DNA of 64,000 bases, taken from Chenopodium formosanum (lineage: Eukaryota > Streptophyta > Magnoliopsida > Caryophyllales > Amaranthaceae). A program made the position numbers and the translations under genes. Under the pieces are notes generated by a model. That model had not been told where the DNA came from, did no database searches, and worked only from the letters and a program-made list of their open reading frames with translations. Below are positions 32,944 to 44,175 of the stretch, in pieces. Position 1 is the first letter of the stretch. Every line of letters begins with the position of its first letter. The stretch spans positions 27,803,501 to 27,867,500 of the forward strand of contig CM044862.1 in NCBI GenBank assembly GCA_024500155.1, read 5' to 3'.

Positions 32944-34868
32944 CTACGGCGCCGAAGGACGTAGGCCCATCATGTTATAAAATTGCGCCGTAAGAGGAGT
33001 CACCTCTCCACCGGCTCCAGCTTCAGCACCAGCTCCAGTCTCCGTAGGAGGAGGAAAACTCAAGATAGGACCACTCCAGCCAGGATCAACCTGAGGCTGA
33101 GACCGTGGAGGCTGCTGCGATGACGAGCCGACCTTGTACATCCCACCACCTTTGGAAGCCAAAGTATCCTCTCCTACCGGTGCGGCATGAGCACCCTCAG
33201 AAGAAGATCCCGAGCCCTCAGCAACGTCGGCTCGAGCAGCCTCAGAGCGACCACCTCTACCCCCTAACAAAGTGTGACGATGTCTCGAGCTAGACCTCGC
33301 TGGATGGACATGCGGGGCGGCACGAACTCAGCAACACCGTACTGATAAAAAAGAAAAAATCAGTAAAGTATTAATTGGGGGCTACTTAGTGAAAAATAAA
33401 AAGCTAAAAATATTACTCTCACATCCTCAGCCGGAATAGGGGCTGGAGCTAATATAGGTACTATCTCCTCAACATAACACCGCCCGAGGATCACATGGGA
33501 CCGCCAACAGGTACCAGCTCCCTCAGACATGCTCGAAAACTGCGCCTCACCGAGCATATGACGTGGTGGAGCGGCAGGAACGATGAAGACATCAGAAGAG
33601 TGTTGTTTAGCGACCCTCTCTCCTAAGTACCCGACCGCTCCATAAGTCCCAAGAAAATAGCAACGCTCAGCAGAGTACTGTGCCACTAATCCTGGGACTG
33701 TCCAACCGCCCCACGGCCGGTATACCACCTCAGGTCCCTATAAAAAGCATCAATCAAGCAAGAAAACGTCTAAAAACACCGCGGAAGAGCAAGATAAACA
33801 ATAAAAGTCGTACCGAGATGATCCAGCTCCGGACACGTGCAGTGGACATGTCCACGTGGTGACCCCCCCAAGAGGCGCTCACTGGAAATCCCTTCGGCGA
33901 TGGTTTCACCGGTGCAACGGAAGGAAAGTACTCGTAGAACCAGATCTACAAGGAGTTAAAATGTGAGTAAATGCTAACTAATATGTAGGGCTAAACTTTA
34001 TAGGGAGTAAATCTTTACCTCTACGACCTTCCAAAAAGTAGACAAAGCGACGTTTGTCCTAAAGGACCGGTGACGACACTAGTCCCTCAGTGCACGAACG
34101 AAGTCAGCATAGGCCAAGCTGGCCTAGTCATAAGTCCTGATCCGCTTGAGATCACGGACAACAGGGAGGTAGTAAAGCAATTCCCTACGTAGAATGTCCT
34201 TGACAACAACATCAGCACGAAGATGCGCACCCGCTGCTCTCGGGTAGTCGCATTGTCATCAAGAGTCGCTGCCAGTGTCGAGCGGCGAATTCCCCTAGCA
34301 CTAAACTTAGTCGTCTCGACCTCAGCTCGGGCCCGAATAGCAATCGGCCCCAGCAACTCCTCGACCTCCGAAGAGAAGACGTCGATTCCACTGTCATAGG
34401 GCAGTGGCACAAAGGTGAACTCCAGTCCTGTGATGAGACTGAAGTCCGTAGGGGTGACCATCATCTCGCCCCAAGGGAAATGGAAGGTGTTGGCTCCAAG
34501 AAGAATTCCACCAAAGCTCGCACTACTTGGTGACCTCCTCTGGAGGCGACCATAGCCTCAGAGGTCTCGAACAAAGTAGCTATCCTGCAAGACTCCCATA
34601 GGAGCCTCGTCTTAGGATCCTTGGCGATGTGCATCCTGTACAAATCGCCTAAACCATCACAGCCAGAGCCGTGATGCCGTGTCCTCCCGGGCTCGGTACC
34701 CTATCTCACCCTCTCAGAAATGTGGTGGACAGGAGCGGAGAACAGGGTCCGCTCATCCCACTCCGGAAGTCGACCAAGTGAAGGGGACAGCGCGGCGTCG
34801 TCCTCCACGGGCTCATGCTCCCGTCTAGTGTTTCGCGACCGTGAACCCGAGCCTCGTTGTCTAGCCAT
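32944..34868 (-). pseudogene. T2 antisense plant mobile domain (PMD) gene
   Basis: The start ATG at 34868 gives MARQRGSGSRSR, matching T1's MPRQRDRD start. The domain shows TRHHGSGCDGLGDLY, a TFHFPWGEM segment, TPTDFSLITGLEF and IWFYEYFPSV, all typical of PMD proteins. GT-AG introns fit at 33946-34018, 33738-33813 and 33342-33422. The 3' exon encodes a low-complexity Gly/Ser/Ala/Pro tail ending NMMGLRP. Stops, for example near 34705, and frame changes show decay. PMD proteins are common in plant mobile elements, and host relatives (MAIN, MAIL1) act in gene silencing and genome stability. What it does for the element is unknown. Confidence 0.7.
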
Positions 34869-36060
34869 GCTACATTGTGCAAAATCATCATGAATTAAGG
34901 TTCTATAGTATCTAAGGTTCGCCTAGCCGCATGATACTATGTTCGCAAAAACAGAGTACGTAGTACTAAAACAGAGCACAAATTCAAATTTAGCATAACA
35001 ACATTTTTCAAGCAATCAAACAATTTCTTGCAACACTATAGTAATTATTGTGATAAATTGAACAAGAATTGCTAACAAAACATCAATAACGAGTCACATT
35101 GTTCTTCACGACCTTAAGAGGTCCAACAATGGCAAATTGCTCATTTCTTCACCAAATTGAGTCAAAAATGTCTCAAATTACTCCCAAGGCAATATACAAA
35201 CATTATCAAGCAATTTCATGGCATAAAACTTGAAAAACAAAGCAAATTGAGCATTATAAATTTCGAATTTTCATGAAATTCGTGAATAAATATGCCAAGA
35301 ATTCATAAAAAAAGGATGTGAGTTTGAAGAAAACTTACATAGATCAGTAAAATAGATGAAAATAGATTTGATTTGCAACAAATTTGAGCGAATTCGGTTG
35401 AGAAACGAGCAAGCAATGAGCAATTGAAGCTTTTGGGTTTCCTCGAGCAGTTTTGCGATGAACAGAGTAAAGAAATGAAGAGAAAAGGGGTATTTAAGGA
35501 AGGCCCCGTGCTGGCGCCCGTCCCTATGCATTGAAGTCACAAATTAGGCTTGGCGCTTGGCGCCAACATCAGCGCCTGGCACTAACGCTACAAAGCTGGC
35601 GCTGATGGTTTTCAGTGACGCCAAAGCATCTAGCCACCTGATAAGGTTGTGCTAGTCTTCTGCAACATATTTTCGGGTTCCTTGGTACGCCAGTTAGCCC
35701 CTCTAAGCAATTTAACATGATTTAATAATCGGCTTGATTACATAAAGTGATCGACCTGATAAGAGATCGTCTCACTCAGCTTAAAGCGTCTAAGCATTGG
35801 CTCATTAGCAAAAGGAACCGACTTATAGGTTCAAAGCAACGGAAGCGCCGACGTACAGGAATAGCAGAAGCAAAGTTCAAGAGAGCTTTTAAAGATCGAC
35901 AGCCGTGGATCTTCGATAATTTCCTTTGGAAAATTATCGCATCAAATGAGGATGACTTCAAGAGGAGATATCTTCGACAATGTTCCCTAGCTTGTGGAGA
36001 GTTGTCACGAGCAACTGGAGGTAATTTCGGGCGAAGTTATATTCGATAGTGTTCCCTCGG
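34869..36060. other. T2 region upstream of the PMD gene
   Basis: This contains a cctagccgcatgatactatgttc motif shared with T1 (about 38850-38880), AT-rich sequence, the TATA-like box, the GGCGCC patch and then plain sequence. A frame of 100 codons (35747-36049, plus) is basic but has no recognised domain and runs into the tandem array, so I do not call it a gene. Confidence 0.5.
35488..35498 (-). promoter_or_regulatory. TATA-like box upstream of the T2 PMD gene
   Basis: Minus-strand ccttaaatacc is directly preceded (at higher coordinates, about 35510-35640) by a GGCGCC-rich patch, as at the other promoters of this element. The leader to the ATG at 34868 would be about 600 bases, so a leader intron or a different start is possible. 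Confidence 0.45.
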
Positions 36061-36332
36061 ATGTGGAATATTATCAATGCGGATGAGGATTGTTTCAAGA
36101 GAAATATTCTTCGATGGTATTCCCTAGGATGTGGAATATTATCAATGCGGATGAGGATTGTTTCAAGAGAAGTAATCTTCGATAATGTTCACTAGGATGT
36201 GGAATATTATTAATGCGGATGAGGATTGTTTCAAGAGAAATAATCTTTGATAATGTTCCCTAGGATGTGGAATATTATCATTGTGGAGAGGATCATTTCA
36301 GGCGAAGCAATCTTCTAATTTGGAAGCAGTAA
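36061..36332. repeat. 68-bp tandem array, four copies
   Basis: Units start at 36061, 36129, 36197 and 36265 with atgtggaatatta, an exact period of 68. Degenerate partial units extend to both sides (about 35930 and 36330). Tandem arrays just before the 3' LTR are a known feature of Tat elements. Confidence 0.88.
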
Positions 36333-36575
36333 CAAGCGGGATGGCATTCTCTAGCTTGTAGGAAGTCATCAAAACAATCGGTTACTTTTAGAGACGTGTG
36401 CTCGACGGTGCAAGATACGCGTTTCTTAACTCTTTTATCTGTTTAACTAACGCTAGTTTTGCAGGTATCGGCGTTACAAGATTGATTTAGGATCGCAGAA
36501 CATTCTGAATCATTCTCCGTCCCTATCGATACTTTGACTTTTGTTTTCGAAACTCGCGTTTCTCCAAACTCAGTC

Positions 36576-36586
36576 AAAGAAGGGGA
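36576..36586 (+). other. T2 polypurine tract
   Basis: The run aaagaagggga lies 5 bases before the 3' LTR start near 36592. It is the only G-rich purine run at that boundary. Confidence 0.65.
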
Positions 36587-36591
36587 TTCTA

Positions 36592-38532
36592 TAGACACCC
36601 ATTTGTGTCTCCCAAAAACAAAACCCAGTGATAAGTACCTTTTACGTCGAATCATAATCAAATGAAACGAAAGTGTGGAAAGTCTAGTGTTGCGGAAAGT
36701 TTTTATTTCTTTTCTCTCTGTTTTTGAAAACTTTATTTTAAGAAAACAGCCAATCCAGTTTGGTTGGTCTATGATATGGGTCCAATATTAGTGTAGTTGG
36801 ATGAAGCTTGCAAAGACCTTTCCAACGATATATTATAAGCCCAGTTTCGATGAATATTGAGGAAGTTATGGTCAATTTACTAAACTGGGCCCGGTTTGAG
36901 CTTTATATGCGGCCCAATGATCTAGAGGAGGGCCAAATATGATTTATCATTCCTAATGCAATTAGGAATGATTTTAGTCTTCTAGATTCTTCTAGAAGTT
37001 TCTTTTCATTCCTAATTCAATTAGCATTGATAAATTGACTTTTGTAGACTTTTAGAGTTTTAATCAAAATCAAATAGCATTTTCGAAGAAATTATATTAT
37101 TTTATCCTACAGTATGGTAAACTTATCGGATTTTCGAAAACACGTTAAAATCAAGCTTGGCGTCTTACCCCAGGCCTTGGCGCCTAGAACCAGGCCTGGC
37201 GCCTGGCGCTAGTGCTGGTGCCTGGCGCCAGCTCTGTTTCCTGATCGTCAGACTCTATTTTGTTAATTTTTCTTTTTTGGCTGATTTTCTCTATAAATAT
37301 CGTTTTAAAAACTCCGTTTTCATTCACCAAAATTCATCAAGATTCATCAACAATCAGTTTTCATTCGCAAATCATTAATTCTTTAGCATTCTCTTGATCA
37401 TTCATTCATCTCTCTCTTTCTCTTTTCTAAACTTTGCTTTCATACAAAATTCCGCATTCGCAAGATCTAGAAACACCTAGCCATATTCGAGGTTGCCTTC
37501 GCCCTAGACGTGAAAGGTTTTAATTTCTGAGGGTTTGGTCCCAAATCTCTCTTTCAATTATTTAATTTAATTGTTTTGATTATTATTTTCCTTGAAGTTA
37601 CTAACGTGTGTATTTTGTTATTAGAAAGAGGTACGAGGCATCAAAGTAAGTACTTTATTGATTTAATTGATATTATGATGTAGAAATCATGTTTACATTG
37701 TTGTTATGATATTCCTAGTATCATGTCTAGGGTATTTTTAATGTTAAATATGATTGTTATGATACTTCCTACGTTCTTCTTAATATTTATGATTGTTAGT
37801 ATCATGTTAGGGTTAAAGATTTGGTTTTTATTGCTTAGTGACATGCTAAGGTTTGTTATTAATCTTGTTAGTATCATGCCTAGGATCTTGCTATTTTTAT
37901 TATGTATTAACATGAACATGATTATGATTATGATTATAATTGTTATAATTTATTATTATTTTGATGATGATTATTTTATTTATAATTATTATTCATGATT
38001 ATTTATTGTTGCTTGATATTTATTTTTATTGGTTGATCACCTTTATGCATGTTTAAAGGGAATTAGTACTTGTAATCACGCTTAATAAGATATTTAATAA
38101 TCTTGTTAGGGTTAATTGTGATAATAATTCAAGTGATCGCCAATAATAGTTTATTTGTGCATTAAAATTTAACCAACATAGATAAACAGGTTTAGGGTAA
38201 TCCTAATGATTGCATGTTAGTCAGAAAAGCGCGCATGAATACGAGCAGAATAAAGTAGAGGTCTATTATTAGGGCAGGTTCAATATCTTTTAGGTTGGAT
38301 TTGTATCATCATCCCCGAACCCTTATTTGGTTCAAGACCTTATGGAGTTGATGATCTCTTGGATCGTTAAGGGGTGTAACCTTCATCCTATGAACGGTTT
38401 ACTAGTTCCTTGAAAACTTGTTGGCGACTCTTTTTCTCTATCTTCTTCCCTTTTGGATGCCACCGTACTTTAGTGTATGATCACAGTGGGGTTCAAGCTA
38501 GTGGGATTAAAGGCTTGAAATTATTCCCTACA
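36592..38532 (+). repeat. T2 3' LTR
   Basis: It is similar to 19851-21829 along its whole length. It starts near tagacaccc (probably a mutated TG start) and ends ttattccctaca at 38532. The TATA box is at 37291-37300. The GGCGCC-rich patch (about 37160-37245) is about 40 bases shorter than in the 5' LTR. T1 PMD sequence resumes at 38533. Confidence 0.82.
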
Positions 38533-38649
38533 CCGAGGCTCACACTCTAAGGCATCGTCGTCCATACCCTCAGAAATAGTGGGAGTGTCCTCTCGAAAAG
38601 CCTGACGCCGGCCATGGGTAGAAAGATCGCGATCCCGTTGCCTAGGCAT
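38533..38649 (-). pseudogene. T1 antisense PMD gene, first exon
   Basis: On the minus strand the ATG at 38649 gives MPRQRDRDLSTHGRR, matching the T2 start MARQRGSGSRSR. The frame is cut by the T2 3' LTR and would have continued into 19850 and below. An in-frame ATG further up (38709) is possible, but the match to T2 favours 38649. Confidence 0.65.
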
Positions 38650-40252
38650 GCTATTATAAAGATTTAAATGCTTAGCATCATTTCCTAAGACATTTAATTC
38701 AAGTTGCATTTTTATAAAAATAAAGATCTAAATACTTGGCATCATTTCCTAAGTTATTTAGTTATTTATCGAATTATACGCTAAATTTTTACCTCCAGGC
38801 TAAAAATTGGCAAACATATGGTATTTAGTTTTTCCATGACAATCTAATACTACAGTTCTCCTAGCCGCATGATACTATGTTCTCCATGATAATATAGTAC
38901 ATACGTAAAATATGAGGTTGCACAAAAACAATGAATCAACACATCATGAAACATTTTACAAGGTCTACCATTATAGTTTCACCATTTCAAGTGCAAAGAA
39001 GTAACATGAACATTATTTCACAAAAGTAGTACCCAAAAATGGTGATTTGCTCAATTCTCCATCAAATCATGCAATTTTTGTCTCAAATTTCTCACAAACA
39101 CACATACATACATATACAAGTAAAATCATGGCAAGAATTTCAACATAAAACCTCAAAATCAAAAATCCCCAAATTGATTTTGAAGGGTTTTTCATGAAAT
39201 TACATATTTGAAGCAAATTCAAGACAAAAATAAATGGAAACTTACATGGATCTTTATAGAGAGTCGAAAATGAGGAAAGTAGCAAGAAATTAGAGCAAAA
39301 TTGGTGAAAATTTGAGCTCCAAAAGCTCGAAAAACCTCGAAGATCAGTGCAGCCGCCGTGACACGGTCGAGCTACGTCGCGGCTCGGTTTAAGTGTGACG
39401 TGTCGCGGGGATTAATTCCCGTGTCACGGCAATTATGAGGGTCGCCGGAGCTCCGGCCGCAGGAACGGAGTGCAGGCGATGGAAGCAGTCAGCAGCAACA
39501 GTACGCAGAAGTAGGCAGGCGAAGAAAACCACCGTGTCACGGTTGCTGGTCCCGTATCACGGTGACGCCGGACGAGCGTCGGTTACTTTAACTGTGGCGC
39601 GGTGATTTGTGTGAGCAAGAAGATGAAAATGGAGAAGATAGAGAGAGGAGATGAATAAGGAAATGGCGAAATAGTGAAAAAGGTGAAGTAGGAGTGTGAA
39701 TTTAAAGCCAAAAAGTAACTGTTACGCACCCCGTTCACCATGCCACGGTTATCGTTACCGTGTAACGGACATTGATGACGTGGCGTGCTGGGATACGTTG
39801 GTAAAAAGCATAATAATCCATGCATTGACCAATTCAAACAGCAAAAATTACACAAAATACCCCCGTGACATGGGGTTTCATCCCGTCTGACGAGAGATGT
39901 AACTGTGTCACGGCAAAAAAGCCACGTGGCACGGTAGCTCTGCGCATTGTCAGCGAATATTCATGGCGTTTTTGACCAGTTTGAATGATTTTTCGAGGTT
40001 TTTTCGGCGGTTAACTTTCACTGGAATTACGCGGAAAATTCTAACTGATACTTAAAGGGGACTTAAATTACCATTTTACCCCTAGCAAGTATCAAAGTCT
40101 ATTTTTCGGCATTTTAAGCACTTAATATGGTCGGATAATCGACTTACAGGTGTGAATCATCTGCGGCCCACGTTCGGGGATAATCGAACCATCATACACT
40201 TGCGAATTTCAGCAATCGTCGGCTTTCCTCAGGCTATGAAAGCGTTATCGGT
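38650..40252. other. T1 non-coding region with CCGTGTCACGG-like motifs
   Basis: This corresponds to T2's region upstream of PMD (shared cctagccgcatgatactatgttc near 38850). Between about 39350 and 39940 are many variants of the palindrome-like ccgtgtcacgg, where T2 and T3 have GGCGCC patches. A TATA-like tttaaattc on the minus strand lies near 39695-39705. The region ends abruptly at the T3 junction. No gene seen. Confidence 0.55.
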
Positions 40253-42100
40253 GGATTCGAGATTTTCTTGGATTGCTACTTCACTGATGAAATCCTAACT
40301 CCCGTCCACAAGGAGAAAGCACCCCCATGCTTTAACTTTAGCGTCATGGGATTACTGTTTGGGTAAGAAAAGAATGAGCCAACTTATAAAGAGGATAACT
40401 CCTCGCTCATTCAAACAGTCCTACAAAGTGAAATTTTCGACCACTCGAAGCTAATTACTCCAGCCGAAGGCTCACTACAAGGGTGGCGCAAGACTATCAA
40501 AGTGAGTACTCCAAGCGAAAGGAAGATATCAATCACGACAGGGCAAGGACCGATGTTTGAAGAGTCGTCTGAGTCAGAGTCCGAGTCAGAGTCTTCCCTT
40601 TTAGAGTCTTCTAAGTCTTTAGTAGTAGCACCTCCCCCTATTATTCCTTCTCCTAGGATAGTTAGTGATCCAGTCCCTGAGGAAATATCACTCTTTGATG
40701 TAATGATCTTAGAGTGTAATAATATTTCTCATTCTCCTTACTTCTCGTGTTCTTCTCTAACCCAAGATGACGAGCATTGCTTAGCTAACGATGAAAAAGA
40801 CAAAGAAATTATTAAAACAATGGAAACACTCGAAAATAAAACACCGGTAATTGAAGAAACTTAAACAGTTGACATCTCGAATGATTCAACTCATAAAAAA
40901 GAAGTTCAAATCGGACTAACATTGAATAAACAAGAAAGAACCGATTTAATTAACTTACTTAAAGAATTTATCGATGTATTTGCTTTGTCTTATGAAGATA
41001 TGCCTGGCATTAATAGAGAGATAGCTCAACACACTATACCACTAATTCCAGGAATGAAACCTGTATAACAAAAGTTGCGTCGAATGAAACCCGACGTAGC
41101 ACTTAAAATAAAAGAAGAAGTTCAAATACAAATAACTGCAAGTTTCATCAAGGTATCCAAATACCTCGAATGGGTCGCCAACGTCGTCCCATTCCGAAGA
41201 AAGACGGAAGGGTAAGGATGTGTGTCGACTATCGAGATCTAAATAAGGCAAGTCCAAAGGACGACTTCCCTTTGCCACACATCGATATTCTGGTAGACAA
41301 CACGACAAATCACGCGTTTATCTCATTCATGGATGGATACGCAGGGTACAACAAGATTCTCATGGCAGAAGAAGACATGGAGAAAACAACCTTTATAACA
41401 CCATGGGGCACTTACTGCTACACGGTAATGCCATTCGGGTTGAAAAACGCGGGTGCTACTTACCAATGCGCAACAACTGCCTTACTCCATGACATGATGC
41501 ACAAAGAAGTCGAGGTGTATGTCGACGACATGATTGTAAAATCAAAAGACCGTCAAGGCCATCAAGTAGCCTTAAGGAAATTTTTCGAAAGGCTAAGAAA
41601 ATATAACATGAGGTTGAATCCATTATAATGTGCTTTTAGAGTCACCTCAGGCAAGCTCTTGGGATATGTCATAATTTCTAATGGAATAGAAGTAGATCCA
41701 ACCAAGATTAAAGCAATCATGTCAATGCCACCGCCCAATACTGAGAAGCAGATTCGAGGATTTATTGGCCGGTTGCAATACATAAGTAGGTTCATATCAA
41801 AACTGACGACAATATGTGAACCAATCTTCAAGAAGCTCAGGAAGAATGTACCAATAATATGGGATTACGAGTGTTAAAAAGCCTTTGAAAAGATCAAAGC
41901 CTATCTCGCAAATCCTCCCGTATTAGCGCCAGCAATTCCCAGAATACCTCTTAGGTTATATTTGACGGTTACCAAAGAGTTAATGGGAGCCATGCTAGCA
42001 CAAGAAATAGAAGGCAAAGAGAACGCAATCTATTACCTAAGTAAAAAGATGCTCTAATACGAAACACGCTATACACCGCTCGAGAAATTGTGCCTCGCCT
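40253..42100 (+). pseudogene. pol: T3 linker and reverse transcriptase
   Basis: This begins inside the linker (GFEIFLDCYFTDEI). A Ser/Glu-rich part (40560-40610) and DKEIIKTMETLENKT follow, then a TAA at 40862-40864. RT follows with FIDVFAL, MPGINREIA and KKDGRVRMCVDYRDLN, continuing to YVDD (41518-41529), which is intact. A frame change lies near 41195 and stops near 41066, 41626, 41876 and 42056. It shares almost all wording with T2, with a different set of breaks, so the two copies decayed separately. Confidence 0.85.
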
Positions 42101-42900
42101 TTAGTGCGGGCCATAACTAAGTTAAGACATTACATGTTGGTGCATACCGTTTTTGTAGTCTCCCGATTAGATCCACTCAAGTATCTATTCGAGAAATCTA
42201 CACTCAATGGATGCATATCAAGATGGATAGTCAATCTAGCCCAGTTAGATGTACGGTTCATGCCACAAAAAGCTATTAAAGGATCCGTGGTGTCAGACTT
42301 TCTAGCAGACTTTCCAATAGAAGACTCGACGCCAATACAAGAAAATGAATTTCCAGATGAAGATATAATGGTCACTGAAGATGATACTTAGAACTTGTAT
42401 TTCAACGGAGCCTCAAACCAAAAGGGTTGTGGCATCGGAGTGCTACTAGTATCACCTAAAGAGGAGCACGTTCCAATCTCAATAAAGCTTGATTTCGACA
42501 TTACCAACAACGCTGCTGAATATGAAGCATGCGTGGTAGGCCATGAAACAGCCTTGGCATTGGGAGTAAAGAAGTTAAGGATATTCGGAGACTCTTCTTT
42601 GATCATCAATCAGATATTTAAAAGGTGGAAAGTGAGGAGCGAAAGCCTAGCCCCTTACCAAACCTATATAGAAACTCTTACTGATCAGTTAGAGAAGGTA
42701 GAATACACATATTTGTTGATGCCTTGGCAAGATTAGCCTTAATGGTTAGGATTCCCACGGAGATCGAGCAAATGCCTCTAACTATCGAAAAAAGGCACAA
42801 ACCAGCATACATCCAGGCTATAGAAGACGACGACTTAGTCCAAGACGAAGAAGAAGAAGAGGAAGAAGAAGAACCGTGGTACAGGGACAAACTCAATTAT
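42101..42900 (+). pseudogene. pol: T3 RNase H pair, second one disabled
   Basis: The native RNase H tail (RHYMLVHTVFVVSRLDPLKYLF) is followed by the archaeal-type RNase H. In that domain the first Asp is Asn (YFNGASNQKG, about 42404), a stop replaces the Trp before it (42389-42391), and about 22 bases are lost at 42714-42718, removing the segment before FADALA. EYEA and GDSS remain. An acidic run of Glu codons (about 42845-42870) follows. This copy could not supply the second RNase H. Confidence 0.82.
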
Positions 42901-44100
42901 GGAGAATACCCTCCTCATGCTGACAAAAGAGAAAAGCGAGCGTTGAGACTTTTTGCTTCTCAATATGTACTCATAGACAATGAGCTACATAAAAGGGTAC
43001 CTAAAGGTCGAGCTCTCCTATGTGTAGGAAAGGTGGATGCACAAAGAGTAATGAGAATAGTTTACGAAGGAATTTGTGGCACTCATATAAATGGCAAAAT
43101 GTTAGTCTAGAAAATAATGCGAGAAGGATATTATTAGACTACAATGAATAGGGATTGCCATCAATATGTAAAAAGATGTCCTAAGTTCCAAATTTATGAC
43201 AATTTACAACATGTCCCTCCATCTTTGCTCTACACCTACACATCGCCATGGCCATTCTCTACATAGGGAATTGACATAATTGGCAAAATTACTCCCCCAG
43301 GAATAGGCGGCCACAAATTTATTCTAGTAGCAATCGACTACTTTACAAAGTGGGTCGAAGCGCAATCATACGCTAGACTCACTGCAAAACAGGTAGCACT
43401 CTTTATCGAGAGAAATATTATCTGTCGATATGGAGTCCCACATGAAATGATAAGTGACAATGGAACTCACTTTCAAGCTGAATGTGAAGAATTGCTACAA
43501 AAATATGGCATTCAACATCATCATTCTTCCCCTTATAGACCTCAAGCAAACGGAGCAGTCGAGGCAGCTAATAAAAATCTAAAGACTATCATCTAGAAAA
43601 TGACAGAAAATTATAAGGATTGGCCTGACAAGCTTCACTTCGCATTGTGGGGTATCGCACGTCAATCCGTACATCAACAGGAAATACGCCATTTTCCTTG
43701 GTATATGGAATGGATGTCGTACAATCCGTCGAACTAGAAATACCATCTCTACGCATTGCGTTAGAGAGTAAACTCGATGAAGTTGAATGGACTAGGGAAA
43801 GATATGAAGAATTGATTCTACTCGACGAAAAACGACTAGAAGCTCTACATCACACTCAGTGTTATCAAACTCGTATGGCTAGGCATTTTAATAAGAAGGT
43901 AAAGACAAGAAATATCAAAGTATGATTTGGTATTAAAAGCACTACGGAAAAATGTTTTAGACCCAAGGGGAAAATTTAGACCTAAATGGTCTGGACCCTA
44001 CATTCTCAAAACAATCCTGTTAGGAGGTGCAACAAAACTAACTGATATGGATGGCAATGAATTCTCAAACATGACCAATCTTGACCAACTTAAGAAATAA
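42901..44100 (+). pseudogene. pol: T3 integrase, zinc-finger Cys lost
   Basis: The His pair of the zinc finger is visible (YEGICGTH). The Cys pair reads CPKF, with the second Cys replaced by Phe. Unlike T1 and T2, all three catalytic residues are present: GIDIIGK, SDNGTHF and GAVEAANKN. Stops lie near 43108, 43127, 43264 and 43594, and a frame change near 43652. The C-terminal chromatin-binding side ends LKK and stops at 44098-44100. Confidence 0.84.
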
Positions 44101-44133
44101 TACCCATAATTACTTGAGTAGGATACTCAAGAG

Positions 44134-44175
44134 AGCTACGTTCGGCCTGATTCCTTAAGAAAGGATACGTAGGAA
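44134..44175 (+). other. Conserved post-pol hairpin-like motif, T3 copy
   Basis: The arms ctacgt (44136-44141) and acgtag (44167-44172) can pair, as in T2, about 35 bases after the pol stop. The loop wording cggcctgattcc is unchanged. Confidence 0.55.

Larger units (their letters stand above)
19851..38532 (+). mobile_element. Complete Tat-lineage gypsy element T2 (about 18.7 kb)
   Basis: Two related LTRs of about 1.95 kb bound the element. Internal order: primer-binding site, long leader, gag, protease, linker, RT, native RNase H, second RNase H, integrase, hairpin-like motif, antisense DUF7745-like gene, antisense PMD gene, 68-bp tandem array, polypurine tract, 3' LTR. The size and dual RNase H fit Ogre/Retand-type elements. 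It sits in T1's PMD gene: homology to T1's PMD stops at the left edge and resumes at 38533. I could not find a matching 5-bp duplication, so the left edge is uncertain by about 10 bases. Confidence 0.82.
8839..40252 (+). mobile_element. Tat-lineage Ty3/gypsy element T1, multiply interrupted
   Basis: This is the oldest layer of the window. Its pieces are 8839-8966 (protease), 11495-13733 (linker and RT), 15152-17480 (RNase H pair, integrase, 3' region), about 17880-19850 and 38533-38649 (antisense PMD gene) and 38650-40252 (non-coding). The gaps are filled by solo LTR B, a CACTA-like remnant, a MITE-like or unassigned stretch (17481-17880) and the whole of T2. The 5' end is cut off by C1, and no 3' LTR is reached before T3 begins at 40253. 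The dual RNase H and antisense ORF place it in the Tat lineage. Confidence 0.75.

Noticed and set aside
35747..36049. Basic 100-codon frame in the T2 3' region
   Set aside because: It overlaps the degenerate start of the 68-bp tandem array, has no domain, and shows no promoter I can support.
36061..36332. CRISPR-like repeats
   Set aside because: Units are directly adjacent with no unique spacers, and the context is a plant retrotransposon.
19841..38540. An exact 5-bp target duplication for T2
   Set aside because: The bases before the 5' LTR (near tggtc) and after the 3' LTR (ccgag) do not match. The left edge may have mutated or been trimmed, so no duplication is claimed.
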